A stretch of DNA of 64,000 bases from Christensenella timonensis (lineage in GTDB: Bacteria; Bacillota; Clostridia; Christensenellales; Christensenellaceae), in assembly GCF_900087015.1 (NCBI RefSeq), contig NZ_FLKP01000002.1:1922001-1986000 (forward strand), read 5' to 3'. The position numbers and the translations under genes were made by a program. Positions 16,516 through 24,988 of the stretch are shown piece after piece (positions within the stretch are counted from its first letter, which is position 1; each line of letters starts with the position of its first letter). The notes beneath the pieces were generated by a model, which saw only the letters and a program-made list of their open reading frames with translations, was not told the DNA's origin and ran no database searches.

Positions 16516-17358
16516 TCAATATGCGTAAAATCCTTTTTTCGTCTTCCTGCCCAAATAACCGGCGGCGACCATCTTATGCAGCAGCGGGCACGCCCTGTAC
16601 TTGGTATCTCCAAATTTTTCATACAGCGTTTCCATCACGGCAAGGCATACATCCACGCCGATCAGGTCTGCCAGTGCCAGCGGGCCGATCGGATGGTTGG
16701 CTCCCAGCTTCATCGCATAATCGATGTCGTTGGCGCTCGCTATGCCCTCGCTAAGCAGGAAGGCCGCTTCGTTGATCATGGGCACCAGCATGCGGTTCAC
16801 GACAAAGCCGGGGGATTCTTCCACTTCCACGCCCGTCTTCCCGATCCGCCGCACATATTCCTTCGCCTTGTAAAGCGTCGCGTCCGAAGTCTGGAGCCCT
16901 TTGATGACCTCGACCAGCTTCATGGTGTTGGCAGGATTGAAAAAATGCATCCCAATAAAGTTTTCCGGCCTTTTGGTTTGCGCCGCCAGCTCTGTGATGC
17001 TGAGGGCCGAGGTATTGGAGGCAATGAGGGCGCCATCCTTTAAGATATCGTCAAGCTGCCCGTACAGCCGTACTTTCGCCTGCATGTCCTCGCTGATGGC
17101 CTCAACCGCCAAGCTGATCCCGTCAGCCCCGCAAAGGTCGTAAAGCGGCGCGATATTGCCCAGTATCTTCGCCTTGTCCTCTCCCTCGAGCAGCGCTTTT
17201 CCAACCATCCTGGAAAGCGTCTTTTCTATCCTTTCGATCCCCTTGTCGACAAACGGTTGCCCGATATCGTACAGCAGGACGCAATAACCGGCCTGCGCAA
17301 AAACCTGCGCGATCCCGCTGCCCATTGTCCCGGCTCCCGCGACGAGTATTTTTTCCAT
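16516..17358 (-). CDS. hbd: 3-hydroxybutyryl-CoA dehydrogenase
   Basis: A 280-residue enzyme of the expected size for the short clostridial form. It starts MEKILVAGAGTMGSGIAQ, an NAD(P)-binding Rossmann motif. GMHFFNPANTMKLVEV holds the catalytic His, and ESPGFVVNRMLVPMINEA and ANHPIGPLALADLIGVD are the C-terminal dimer and substrate blocks. It interconverts 3-hydroxybutyryl-CoA and acetoacetyl-CoA. It follows the 4-hydroxybutyryl-CoA dehydratase by 31 bases and precedes crotonase. No anomalies were seen. Confidence 0.94.
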   Translation of the reverse strand: MEKILVAGAGTMGSGIAQVFAQAGYCVLLYDIGQPFVDKGIERIEKTLSRMVGKALLEGEDKAKILGNIAPLYDLCGADGISLAVEAISEDMQAKVRLYGQLDDILKDGALIASNTSALSITELAAQTKRPENFIGMHFFNPANTMKLVEVIKGLQTSDATLYKAKEYVRRIGKTGVEVEESPGFVVNRMLVPMINEAAFLLSEGIASANDIDYAMKLGANHPIGPLALADLIGVDVCLAVMETLYEKFGDTKYRACPLLHKMVAAGYLGRKTKKGFYAY

Positions 17359-17389
17359 ATCCTTTGCTGCCTTTCCACACGTTTCCCGT

Positions 17390-18832
17390 TTACTTCTTTT
17401 CCTTTTCCCGGTCGATCCCCGCCAGATCCTGCGCCAGCTTTACTTTCATCGGCAGGTTGCCCATGCGGTACATCATGATCCGCTGCGCCTGCGGCGAACC
17501 CGCCCCATGCATACTTTCCACCAGCGCTGTGCCGCCCGTCATATTTTCTAATAGCCGCGCCATCCGGTACCTGTCCTCGACAGGATAATCGGCTTTGCCC
17601 GCCAAATACTTTTTCAGCTTCCCGCCGATCTCGGGATCCTCGAAATCCTGTTCCGAGGGCAAGGTCGCGATCAGTCCTCCCGCGATATCGTGGCTAAGCC
17701 TGTCGATCTCGTAGATATTTCGGGTCACATTCTGTTTTACGATATTTCCCAGCATCGGGTCGGGATAATAGGCGCCCGACGGCAGCTTGCCGCCTTCTGC
17801 GGAACATGCTACAGAGCAGCAGTACAGGCTTTCGGTCAGGTGCATCATTTCGATGAGTTTATCCTTTATGTGGGAGGCCTTTCCCGCGCCGTTGTATTCC
17901 GCCATCGCGGCCGAAGCACCCGTCACAACGTCGCTCACCCCGCTTTTGCATCCACCGTAATTTTGGCGGTGCAGCGTGGCAAAACGCTCCACGAGGGAAC
18001 CGGAGAACTCATATTCCCCAGCCATAAACACCTTGTCCCACGGCACGAATACGTCTTCTAAGATCGTGATCGCCTCCCCGCCTACGATCCCGTACATGCA
18101 ATTGCCCTGATCCATTTTGCATTTCTTCCGGTCGTCGTTCGTCTGGCGGCCAAAAACATGCGTCACGCCGGGTGCGTCCACCGGGATCGCGCAGGAAACG
18201 GCATAGTCCCGATCCTCTTCCTTCATCGCGGCGGTGGGCATAATGAGCATCTCATGGGAATTCACCATGCCCGTCATGTGCATTTTGGCCCCGCGTATGA
18301 CGATGCCGTCCTCGCGCCTTTCAGTAATATGTACAAAGAGATCCGGGTCTGCCTGCTGCGAGGGGGCAAGCCCCCTGTCGCCTTTGGGATCCGTCATCGC
18401 TCCAGCGACCATGATATCGCTTTTCTGGACATACTCCAGATATTTGACAAATCTCTGGTGGTAATCCGTCCCAAGCTTCTGGTCCATATCATAGGTGGTA
18501 GAATAAAGCGCATTCAGTGCGTCCCATCCTACGCAGCGCTGGAAGCAGGAACCTGTACGCTGGGCGACCATGCGCAGCAGTTTTACCTTTTTCACCAAAT
18601 CTTCCTGGCTCTGGTGGATATGTGTCCAACGGTTGATTTTCTCCCCGCTGATATGCGAGGTGGCTGTCGCCAGATCCTCCGTGAGCGCGTCATGCGCAGC
18701 GTCATAGGTCATGGCTGCGGCATTCACGTGCGGCGCGATCATCGGGTCGTCAACCGTGATCCTTTTTCCTTCAAAATATATGACCGGTTTAAGCTTCCTC
18801 AAGCTTTCCCTGTATTCGTTTCCCGTCATCAT
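17390..18832 (-). CDS. abfD: 4-hydroxybutyryl-CoA dehydratase/vinylacetyl-CoA isomerase
   Basis: A 480-residue member of the flavin and [4Fe-4S] dehydratase family related to AbfD of 4-aminobutyrate fermenters. The cluster ligands known from the Clostridium aminobutyricum enzyme (Cys99, Cys103, His292, Cys299) have clear counterparts here: Cys96 and Cys100 in GSCFQRC, and His288 and Cys295 in LHRQNYGGC, with the same spacing. That separates it from the related 4-hydroxyphenylacetate monooxygenases, which lack the cluster. The reaction converts 4-hydroxybutyryl-CoA to crotonyl-CoA via a ketyl radical and is oxygen sensitive. Unusually, no 4-hydroxybutyrate or succinate semialdehyde dehydrogenase of the standard types lies nearby. 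The assignment is strong, the physiological substrate slightly less so. Confidence 0.9.
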   Translation of the reverse strand: MMTGNEYRESLRKLKPVIYFEGKRITVDDPMIAPHVNAAAMTYDAAHDALTEDLATATSHISGEKINRWTHIHQSQEDLVKKVKLLRMVAQRTGSCFQRCVGWDALNALYSTTYDMDQKLGTDYHQRFVKYLEYVQKSDIMVAGAMTDPKGDRGLAPSQQADPDLFVHITERREDGIVIRGAKMHMTGMVNSHEMLIMPTAAMKEEDRDYAVSCAIPVDAPGVTHVFGRQTNDDRKKCKMDQGNCMYGIVGGEAITILEDVFVPWDKVFMAGEYEFSGSLVERFATLHRQNYGGCKSGVSDVVTGASAAMAEYNGAGKASHIKDKLIEMMHLTESLYCCSVACSAEGGKLPSGAYYPDPMLGNIVKQNVTRNIYEIDRLSHDIAGGLIATLPSEQDFEDPEIGGKLKKYLAGKADYPVEDRYRMARLLENMTGGTALVESMHGAGSPQAQRIMMYRMGNLPMKVKLAQDLAGIDREKEKK

Positions 18833-18853
18833 AGCTCATATTCTCCCATCCAT

Positions 18854-20050
18854 TTAAAATGCCCGTGTCCAAAGCGATGCCATCGCCGGGCCGCCGCCCA
18901 CGCACAATGACGCCCCGCCGTTCTTGAGATCCAGCCGCTGCATTTCATGCAGCAGGGAAACGACGATGCGCAGTCCGGTACATCCCACGGGATGCCCCAG
19001 GGCAATGCCCGAGCCATTGTGATTGACCTTGTCCATGGCAAGGGATATCCCATTTTCTTCCAGCATGCGTCCAACGCCCAGCCACTGGGCCGCGAACGCT
19101 TCGTTGATCTCCCAATACTCCACTTCTTCAAACCGCATGCCCGCTTGCTTTAAACATTTGGGGATCGCTACCGCCGGGCCGAGTCCCATCACCTCCGGGG
19201 CCACACCCTCCCCGCAGATATTGACCAGCTTGAGCAGCGGCTTGATCCCTAATTCTGCCGCCCTTTTTGCCGATGTCACCACGACCGCAGCCGCCCCGTC
19301 GTTGATCCCGGATGCGTTTGCCGCCGTAACAACCCCCTCTTTTTTGAACACCGGCCGCAATCCGCCGATCTCGTCGATGCTGTCTATGCGCACCGGGTGT
19401 TCATCCCTGCAGAAGCAGGTTTCACCTTTTTTGCTTTTGACCGTCACAGGGATAATTTCCCGCTCGAAGCGCCCTTGGTCGATCGCTTCGACCGCCCTGT
19501 TGTTGCTCAGCATTGCCAGCTCGTCACATTCCGCGCGCGTGATCTTGTATCTTTCGGCCACGTTTTCCGCCGTGACCCCCATATGCCCGCCCACGAGTTC
19601 GTCATAAAGCCCGTCGCACAGCATGCTGTCCTCCACGCTGCCCGGCCCCATGCGATACCCCATCCTCGCCTTGGGAAGAAGGTACGGCGCATTCGTCATG
19701 CTTTCCACTCCCACGACCAGTCCAAAATCCGTCTTGCCCAGCATGATATTGTGGCAGGCGATTTCCAGTGCGCGCATACCCGATGCACAGTTCTGGTTCA
19801 CGTTGACGGCATTGCTTTTCTCCGGCATCCCGATTCTCATGGAAACCTGCCGGGCGGGCAGCGAGCCCTGCATACCGGTATACAATTGCCCCATGCAAAT
19901 CTCGTCAATCATCTCCGGGGAAAGGTTGGCCCTGCTTATCGCTTCCCTACCGACAGTGATGGCCAATTCCCTGGCGGGGACATTTTGCAATGCCCCCATA
20001 AAGTTTCCGATCGCCGTACGGCAGGCGCTTACGATTACTACTTCGTTCAT
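18854..20050 (-). CDS. Thiolase, acetyl-CoA C-acetyltransferase type
   Basis: A 398-residue thiolase. The acyl-accepting Cys88 lies in NQNCASGMRALE, EINEAFAA supplies the conserved active-site Asn/Glu region, NHNGSGIALGHPVGCTGLR holds the catalytic His, and a GG-C-GGG motif near the end holds the second Cys. It should interconvert acetoacetyl-CoA and two acetyl-CoA, or cleave another 3-ketoacyl-CoA. Its ATG overlaps the stop of the transketolase C-terminal gene by one base (TAATG), which suggests translational coupling. The coupling of a transketolase to a thiolase is uncommon. Confidence 0.93.
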   Translation of the reverse strand: MNEVVIVSACRTAIGNFMGALQNVPARELAITVGREAISRANLSPEMIDEICMGQLYTGMQGSLPARQVSMRIGMPEKSNAVNVNQNCASGMRALEIACHNIMLGKTDFGLVVGVESMTNAPYLLPKARMGYRMGPGSVEDSMLCDGLYDELVGGHMGVTAENVAERYKITRAECDELAMLSNNRAVEAIDQGRFEREIIPVTVKSKKGETCFCRDEHPVRIDSIDEIGGLRPVFKKEGVVTAANASGINDGAAAVVVTSAKRAAELGIKPLLKLVNICGEGVAPEVMGLGPAVAIPKCLKQAGMRFEEVEYWEINEAFAAQWLGVGRMLEENGISLAMDKVNHNGSGIALGHPVGCTGLRIVVSLLHEMQRLDLKNGGASLCVGGGPAMASLWTRAF

Positions 20051-21021
20051 TATTTTTGTTTCCTTCGGATCGCTTTTTCCGCCGCGGTCGCAATATCCTC
20101 CGCTGTCATGCCAAATTTTTTCTTCAGATATTCAAGCTGGCCGACTTCGCCGAAGGTATCCGGCATACCGACGATTTCCACTGGTACGGGATAGTTCTGT
20201 ACGACTGCTTCCGAGACTGCCGCTCCCAGCCCTGTTTCCGTATAGTGGTTCTCCGCCGTTACGATCGCCCCGGTGTCGCGCGCCGCTTCAACAATCGCTT
20301 GCTCATCTAAAGGCTTGATCGTGAGCATATCGATCACGCGTGCGGAAATCCCCTTTTCCTCCAGCAGCTTTGCCGCTTTGATGGACTCCGCCACACACAG
20401 GCCCATCGCGATCAGCGTAACGTCTTTTCCGTCACGGATCGGCACTGCTTTTCCGATCTCGAAAACCGATCCTTCTTCATAGACCTTGACTGCGCTCCTG
20501 CGAACCAGCCTTAAATAGAAATTCCCATATGTTTCAGCCGCCAGCTTGACCATGCATTTCATGACCGTAGAGTCCGTCGGCTCGATCACCGTCATCGTCG
20601 GGAAACTCCTCATGATTCCCAGGTCTTCAAATGCCATGTGTGTCCCGCCGTTGATCTGCGCCGAGATGCCCGGATCGCTGCCCACCACCTTTACATTCAG
20701 CCGGGGATAGCAGCACGACTCATAAATCTGGTCGCAGGCACGCCTGGCCGAAAACACGCCGAACGTATGCGCGAACGGTATTTTCCCCAGCCGCGACATC
20801 CCCGCCGCCACGCCGTACATATTCGCCTCCTGGATCCCACAGTTTACCGTTTGATCTGGGAAACGCTTCAAAAACCGTGCCGTACCCATCGCGCCCATCA
20901 AGTCGCAGTCCAAGGCAATAATATCCCTGTTGTTTTCCGCCAGCTCGATCAATGCATCCGTATATGCATTTCTCATCTCAGTTGTTTCGAGAACATTTTC
21001 TTTTGCCAGTTTGATGTTCAT
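20050..21021 (-). CDS. Transketolase, C-terminal subunit
   Basis: A 323-residue protein matching the pyrimidine-binding and C-terminal domains of transketolase, encoded apart from the N-terminal half. The conserved stretch DCDLMGAMGTARFLKRFPDQ, then NCGIQEANMYGVAAGMS, contains the Glu that activates thiamine diphosphate; FGVFSARRACDQI and GTHMAFEDLGIMRSFP follow. The C-terminal Rossmann domain starts near 195. The start is ATG at MNIKLAKEN, with GGAAGG upstream. It forms one enzyme with the N-terminal subunit encoded 16 bases before it. Split transketolases occur in archaea, many Firmicutes and specialised sugar pathways such as apiose or sulfosugar breakdown. Confidence 0.92.
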   Translation of the reverse strand: MNIKLAKENVLETTEMRNAYTDALIELAENNRDIIALDCDLMGAMGTARFLKRFPDQTVNCGIQEANMYGVAAGMSRLGKIPFAHTFGVFSARRACDQIYESCCYPRLNVKVVGSDPGISAQINGGTHMAFEDLGIMRSFPTMTVIEPTDSTVMKCMVKLAAETYGNFYLRLVRRSAVKVYEEGSVFEIGKAVPIRDGKDVTLIAMGLCVAESIKAAKLLEEKGISARVIDMLTIKPLDEQAIVEAARDTGAIVTAENHYTETGLGAAVSEAVVQNYPVPVEIVGMPDTFGEVGQLEYLKKKFGMTAEDIATAAEKAIRRKQK

Positions 21022-21037
21022 ATACTTTCCTTCCTTT

Positions 21038-21880
21038 CTATCGGATCGACTCCAAGACACTCTGCAATTCTGCGATTGTCTCTTCCATCAATTCGCGTGA
21101 AACAGGCATATTATGATTGCCGGGCTTTAATTCCGCCCAGCTGATCCCTTTTCCCTTGGCTGTGTTAAGTACGATCATGGAAGGCGCCTTGCCCTGTGCT
21201 TTGGCGTTCTGGATCGCTTTGTAGATCGCTTCCACGTTATGCCCGTCGATGCTTTGTGCATACCAGCCAAAATCCGCAAACTTCTGCGCCACATCCCCGA
21301 TGTCGTTCTGCTCTTTGGTAAATCCATCCAGCATCTGCTGGTTGTAATCGATAAACGCGATCAGGTTGGTCAGCTTGAATTGGTTGGCGAACATGGCCAT
21401 TTCCCATACCTGTCCTTCGTTGCATTCCCCGTCGCCGAACAAGGTGTAGACGTAATTGGGCTTGTTGTCCTTTTTCAGGGCCAGCGCGATTCCCGCCGCC
21501 TGCGACCCGCCTTGGCCCAGCGATCCGGTCGTCATGTCAACACCGGGCGTTTTCAGCCTGTCGGTATGGCTGGGAAGGTTCGTGCCGTCCTTATTCAGCG
21601 TTTCCAGCCATTCCATCGGGAAATACCCTTTCATCGCCAACGCCGCATACACAGCGGGCCCGCAATGGCCTTTTGACACTACAAAATAATCGCGCTCTTC
21701 CCATTCAGGGTTTTTGGGATCGATCTTCAGCACCTTCCCGTACAGGACTGCGATCAATTCGGCCACAGACATGGTGCCGCCGATGTGCCCGACCCCCAGC
21801 AAACCGATCTCACGTACCGTCTCGATCCTGATCTTTGCCGCAAAACGCTTCAGTTCCAGAATTTCTTTTTGACTCAACAT
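21038..21880 (-). CDS. Transketolase, N-terminal subunit
   Basis: A 280-residue protein equal to the diphosphate-binding domain of transketolase. Evidence: GHIGGTMSVAELIAVLYG near the start with a conserved His; SKGHCGPAVYAALA; GSLGQGGSQAAGIALA; and the thiamine diphosphate/Mg motif GDGECNEGQVWEMAMFANQF ending in the Asn-containing segment FIDYNQQ. The start is ATG at MLSQKE with GAGGGG 8 bases upstream. It needs the C-terminal subunit encoded next. It should transfer a two-carbon ketol unit between sugars; the acceptor and donor in this operon are unknown. Confidence 0.92.
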   Translation of the reverse strand: MLSQKEILELKRFAAKIRIETVREIGLLGVGHIGGTMSVAELIAVLYGKVLKIDPKNPEWEERDYFVVSKGHCGPAVYAALAMKGYFPMEWLETLNKDGTNLPSHTDRLKTPGVDMTTGSLGQGGSQAAGIALALKKDNKPNYVYTLFGDGECNEGQVWEMAMFANQFKLTNLIAFIDYNQQMLDGFTKEQNDIGDVAQKFADFGWYAQSIDGHNVEAIYKAIQNAKAQGKAPSMIVLNTAKGKGISWAELKPGNHNMPVSRELMEETIAELQSVLESIR

Positions 21881-21894
21881 AGTTTTGTCACCCC

Positions 21895-22863
21895 TCAATT
21901 TCCTTGTTCAAATACCCTTCTCGGGTTATCTTCCAGCACCTTGTTTATCTGTGCTTCCGTCACGTCGCTTTTCCGCAGCTCCGGTAATACCAGCCTGTCG
22001 ATATACCTTAGGTCGCGTTCCTCGGGCGTACGGTTTTCAGGCGTTTTCTTCCGCTTGATCTCCCACGTGTTGGCTCCAAAATCAATAAACACGTCGCTGT
22101 CCTGCGACAAAATGATATGGCTTTCATGGCCTCTTTTAATCATTTTGACGAGCGTATCGATCCGCTTCCTGAGCGGGTTGAAATTATTGTCGCCGAAGCG
22201 ATCCATACCGATAAAGCTCCCGCGCCCCAGCACCTCTTCCAAAAAGCCGATATCATTGCTGTCGCCCACATGCCCAATCACGACGTTTTTCAGGTTCACG
22301 CCCGCTTCTTCAAAGATATCCTGCTGCAAAAGCCCGGTCTTTTGCTTTGCGTTGGAATGTGTCGTTATGGGTACGCCTGTCTCCAAATGCGCTTTTGCCG
22401 CAGCTTTTAATACCCTGATGTTGTTTTCGGTAAGGCCCAGCGTATCGTCTGTCGCCACCTTGATGATACCTGCTTTAACCGCTTTTCCCTGCATCCCCTT
22501 TTCAATGTCGTCCACCATCACGCGCACCAGCTCGGATTCCGGCTTCCCAATCATCCACGGTTCCTCCTGGCAGTAAAAGCCCGTCGACGCTATGATCTGC
22601 ATCCCCGACTTGTCGGCTACTTCTGTTAAGATATCGACATCCCGTCCGAGGTTGATCGGCGTACAATCCACAATGGTCTTGACGCCCGTCTCTTTCGTCA
22701 ATTGCAGTTCGCGTACCGCCATACGCACCAGCTCATCCCTGTCAAACCAGTTTTTGTTCGCTATCCGCACCGACCAGTCGCATATCAGGATGTGCTCGTG
22801 CATCAGCGTCCTCCCCAGGTCCCGGGTATCCAGAGGCCCTGTCACACTATTTATTTTTGCCAT
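21895..22863 (-). CDS. Phosphotriesterase-family metal hydrolase, probable lactonase
   Basis: A 322-residue amidohydrolase-fold enzyme of the phosphotriesterase/Php family. All metal ligands seem present: HxH in LMHEHILI, the bridging lysine in GIIKVATD, His in PITTHSN, His in VIGHVGD and Asp in LSQDSDVF. True phosphotriesterases are rare; most family members in sugar clusters hydrolyse lactones, including sugar-acid and lactone phosphates. It stands between the zinc dehydrogenase and the split transketolase, so a dehydrogenase-then-lactonase sequence is a sensible reading. Of two adjacent ATGs I prefer the second because it sits 6 bases after AAGGAG. Confidence 0.85.
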   Translation of the reverse strand: MAKINSVTGPLDTRDLGRTLMHEHILICDWSVRIANKNWFDRDELVRMAVRELQLTKETGVKTIVDCTPINLGRDVDILTEVADKSGMQIIASTGFYCQEEPWMIGKPESELVRVMVDDIEKGMQGKAVKAGIIKVATDDTLGLTENNIRVLKAAAKAHLETGVPITTHSNAKQKTGLLQQDIFEEAGVNLKNVVIGHVGDSNDIGFLEEVLGRGSFIGMDRFGDNNFNPLRKRIDTLVKMIKRGHESHIILSQDSDVFIDFGANTWEIKRKKTPENRTPEERDLRYIDRLVLPELRKSDVTEAQINKVLEDNPRRVFEQGN

Positions 22864-22888
22864 CATAAGCTCCTTTCAGGCTAACTGC

Positions 22889-23914
22889 TCAATACACCTG
22901 CAGCAGTACCTTGAAGTGTTCCTTATCATTGTAGGAATAATCCATCGCTTCCTTCACATCGTCCAGCTTGTAGACCTTTGTGATGAATTTTTCCAGGGCT
23001 TCGTCGATCACACCCGATTCAATGATGCCGATCGCGGCGCCAAAATTGAGCTGGCTGTGTATCCGTACGCCAATGATGTTCAGCTGGCGGGAAAATACGT
23101 CTATCGTATCCACAAGCACAGGCTGGGTCGGTACGCCTACGATCACGACCTTGCCACCCGTTTTGCATACCTTCGTCATCAACGCGGCGCCGGGCGCAGT
23201 CCCTGAAACTTCGTATACCGCGTCAAAGCCCTTGCCCTGCGTCATCAAAAGCGCAGCGGCGGCAGCATCCTCTTCCGCCGGATTGATCACTTGAAAACCA
23301 AGCTCCCGTGCGAAATTGCTGCGGTATTCGTTGATCTCGCTGATCACTACTTTGGAGGCGCCGCTTAAGCGTGCGACCAGGGCAATCAATATCCCGATCG
23401 GGCCGCCGCCGATCACAAACGCGCTTTGCCCCACCAGGAAATTGCTTTGCCGCACATCATGGACAGCAACCGCCAACGGCTCTATCAGCGCCGCCAGTTT
23501 CAAATCCATTTCTTCCGGCAGCTTGAATACTTTGCGCAGCGGTACTTTCACATATTCCGCAAACCCGCCGTTCTCATGCACGCCGATGATGCTTAGTTTG
23601 GAGCACACATTTTCCAGCCCTGTGATGCATGCTTCGCAGGTACGGCAGGAATTATACGGCTGTGCCGCCACATGGTCGCCGACCTTCAGGTCGACCGCTT
23701 CTTTCGATTTAAAATCCGCCAGCTCGCCGACAAATTCATGCCCCATGATAACGGGCAGCGCGGCCGTTTTGTGCTCCCCTGCCATCACGTGCAGGTCGGA
23801 GCCGCAAATTCCATTGTACTTAACCTTGATCAATGCTTCGCCTTCCTGTATCTCCGGTACGGGTGCTTCCTCAACGTTGATCTCACCGTGCTTTCTTACG
23901 ATTGCTGCTTTCAT
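22889..23914 (-). CDS. Zinc-dependent medium-chain alcohol/polyol dehydrogenase
   Basis: A 341-residue MDR enzyme resembling sorbitol, threonine or butanediol dehydrogenases. Catalytic zinc residues are present in YNGICGSDLH (Cys) and PVIMGHEFVG (His, Glu). Four structural zinc cysteines lie in SCRTCEACITGLENVC. The NAD loop FVIGGGPIGILIA is at about residue 165-180. It likely oxidises an alcohol group of the imported compound. It follows the second permease gene by 38 bases and precedes the lactonase-like gene by 25. A second, zinc-less MDR protein is encoded at 30368-31387. Confidence 0.9.
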   Translation of the reverse strand: MKAAIVRKHGEINVEEAPVPEIQEGEALIKVKYNGICGSDLHVMAGEHKTAALPVIMGHEFVGELADFKSKEAVDLKVGDHVAAQPYNSCRTCEACITGLENVCSKLSIIGVHENGGFAEYVKVPLRKVFKLPEEMDLKLAALIEPLAVAVHDVRQSNFLVGQSAFVIGGGPIGILIALVARLSGASKVVISEINEYRSNFARELGFQVINPAEEDAAAAALLMTQGKGFDAVYEVSGTAPGAALMTKVCKTGGKVVIVGVPTQPVLVDTIDVFSRQLNIIGVRIHSQLNFGAAIGIIESGVIDEALEKFITKVYKLDDVKEAMDYSYNDKEHFKVLLQVY

Positions 23915-23952
23915 TTTTGATCTCCTCCTTATATATTTATATTTTTTTCCAT

Positions 23953-24963
23953 TTATTCCGCGCAGTTCACTGCCGCTTTTACCTTTTTGCGCCTCCGGCC
24001 GCGCTGTCCCTGCAAATTGTTCAGCAGGAAACCAAACACCAGTATGATCCCCTTGATCATCGTCCTGATCGCGATATCCAGGTTCAGCACCGCAATGAGG
24101 CTGAACAGCACCATCAGGAACAGCGAAGCCAGTATCGTCCCCACAATGGAGCCCTTGCCTCCGTCAAAGGCGGCCCCGCCCAGTATAGCCACGGTCAGGG
24201 AATCCATTTGGTAGTCGTCCCCGACCGTAAGGCTGCCCGTGCCGATATAGGCTGCCAAAACCAGTCCTGCCAATGCCGCCAGCAGGCCGCACAGTCCATA
24301 GGCGATCAGCTTTATTTTCACGACGTTCAGCCCGGCTAGGTTTACCGCGCGTTCATTGGCGCCTGTGCAGAAAATATAACGTCCCAGCGGCGTGAGTTTG
24401 ATCAATATCATCACGACCACGGCGATCAGGATCCATACATAAAACGCGCTCGGGATGCCTGCGATAAACCCTGTCGCCCAAAACCGCAGGTTCTCCGGGA
24501 TCTTCCCGCTCGGCGCGCCGTTGCACATGATCATCATCACGCCAAACAAAAGCATGCTCATGCCGAGCGTCGTCACAAACGGCGGCATCCGCAGCTTTGC
24601 GCAGAACAGCCCGTTTGCCAGTCCCACGCCGATGCCGATCAAGATGCATAAGAGCACGCCAAAGCCTGCATTTTCCGGATGCCCCATCATCAAGCCCGAC
24701 GCCATGACCGTTGTAAACGACATCATCGCGCCTACAGAAAGGTCGATACCGCCGATCAGCATCACCAGCGTCTGGCCTATGCCCACGATGATCAGGGGGG
24801 CTGCCTGCCGCGTAAAGTCGAGTAAATGCGCGCCTTCGATCGATGATGGCGAAACGATCCCCAATACCACGACCGCAATGACCAGCGCCCATAAAACAGG
24901 CGGTATCTTATGCAATACTTTCCCCAAACTGTTTTTTTCTTTTTCAAGAGAATGTTCATTCAT
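23953..24963 (-). CDS. ABC transporter permease, RbsC type (second)
   Basis: A 336-residue inner-membrane subunit of a carbohydrate-type ABC importer, with 8-10 hydrophobic segments. The conserved GIGQTLVMLIGGIDLSVGAM block and a late LGGAAFDGGKGSIVGT block are hallmarks of the ribose/galactose permease family. The start was placed at MNEHSLEKEKN, where AAGGAGA lies 8 bases ahead. It is encoded with a second, related permease and a two-domain ATPase, so the channel is probably a heterodimer. The C-terminus is basic (GRRRKKVK). Confidence 0.9.
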   Translation of the reverse strand: MNEHSLEKEKNSLGKVLHKIPPVLWALVIAVVVLGIVSPSSIEGAHLLDFTRQAAPLIIVGIGQTLVMLIGGIDLSVGAMMSFTTVMASGLMMGHPENAGFGVLLCILIGIGVGLANGLFCAKLRMPPFVTTLGMSMLLFGVMMIMCNGAPSGKIPENLRFWATGFIAGIPSAFYVWILIAVVVMILIKLTPLGRYIFCTGANERAVNLAGLNVVKIKLIAYGLCGLLAALAGLVLAAYIGTGSLTVGDDYQMDSLTVAILGGAAFDGGKGSIVGTILASLFLMVLFSLIAVLNLDIAIRTMIKGIILVFGFLLNNLQGQRGRRRKKVKAAVNCAE

Positions 24964-24988
24964 GTTACTGTCTCCTTCATCCGGTTCC

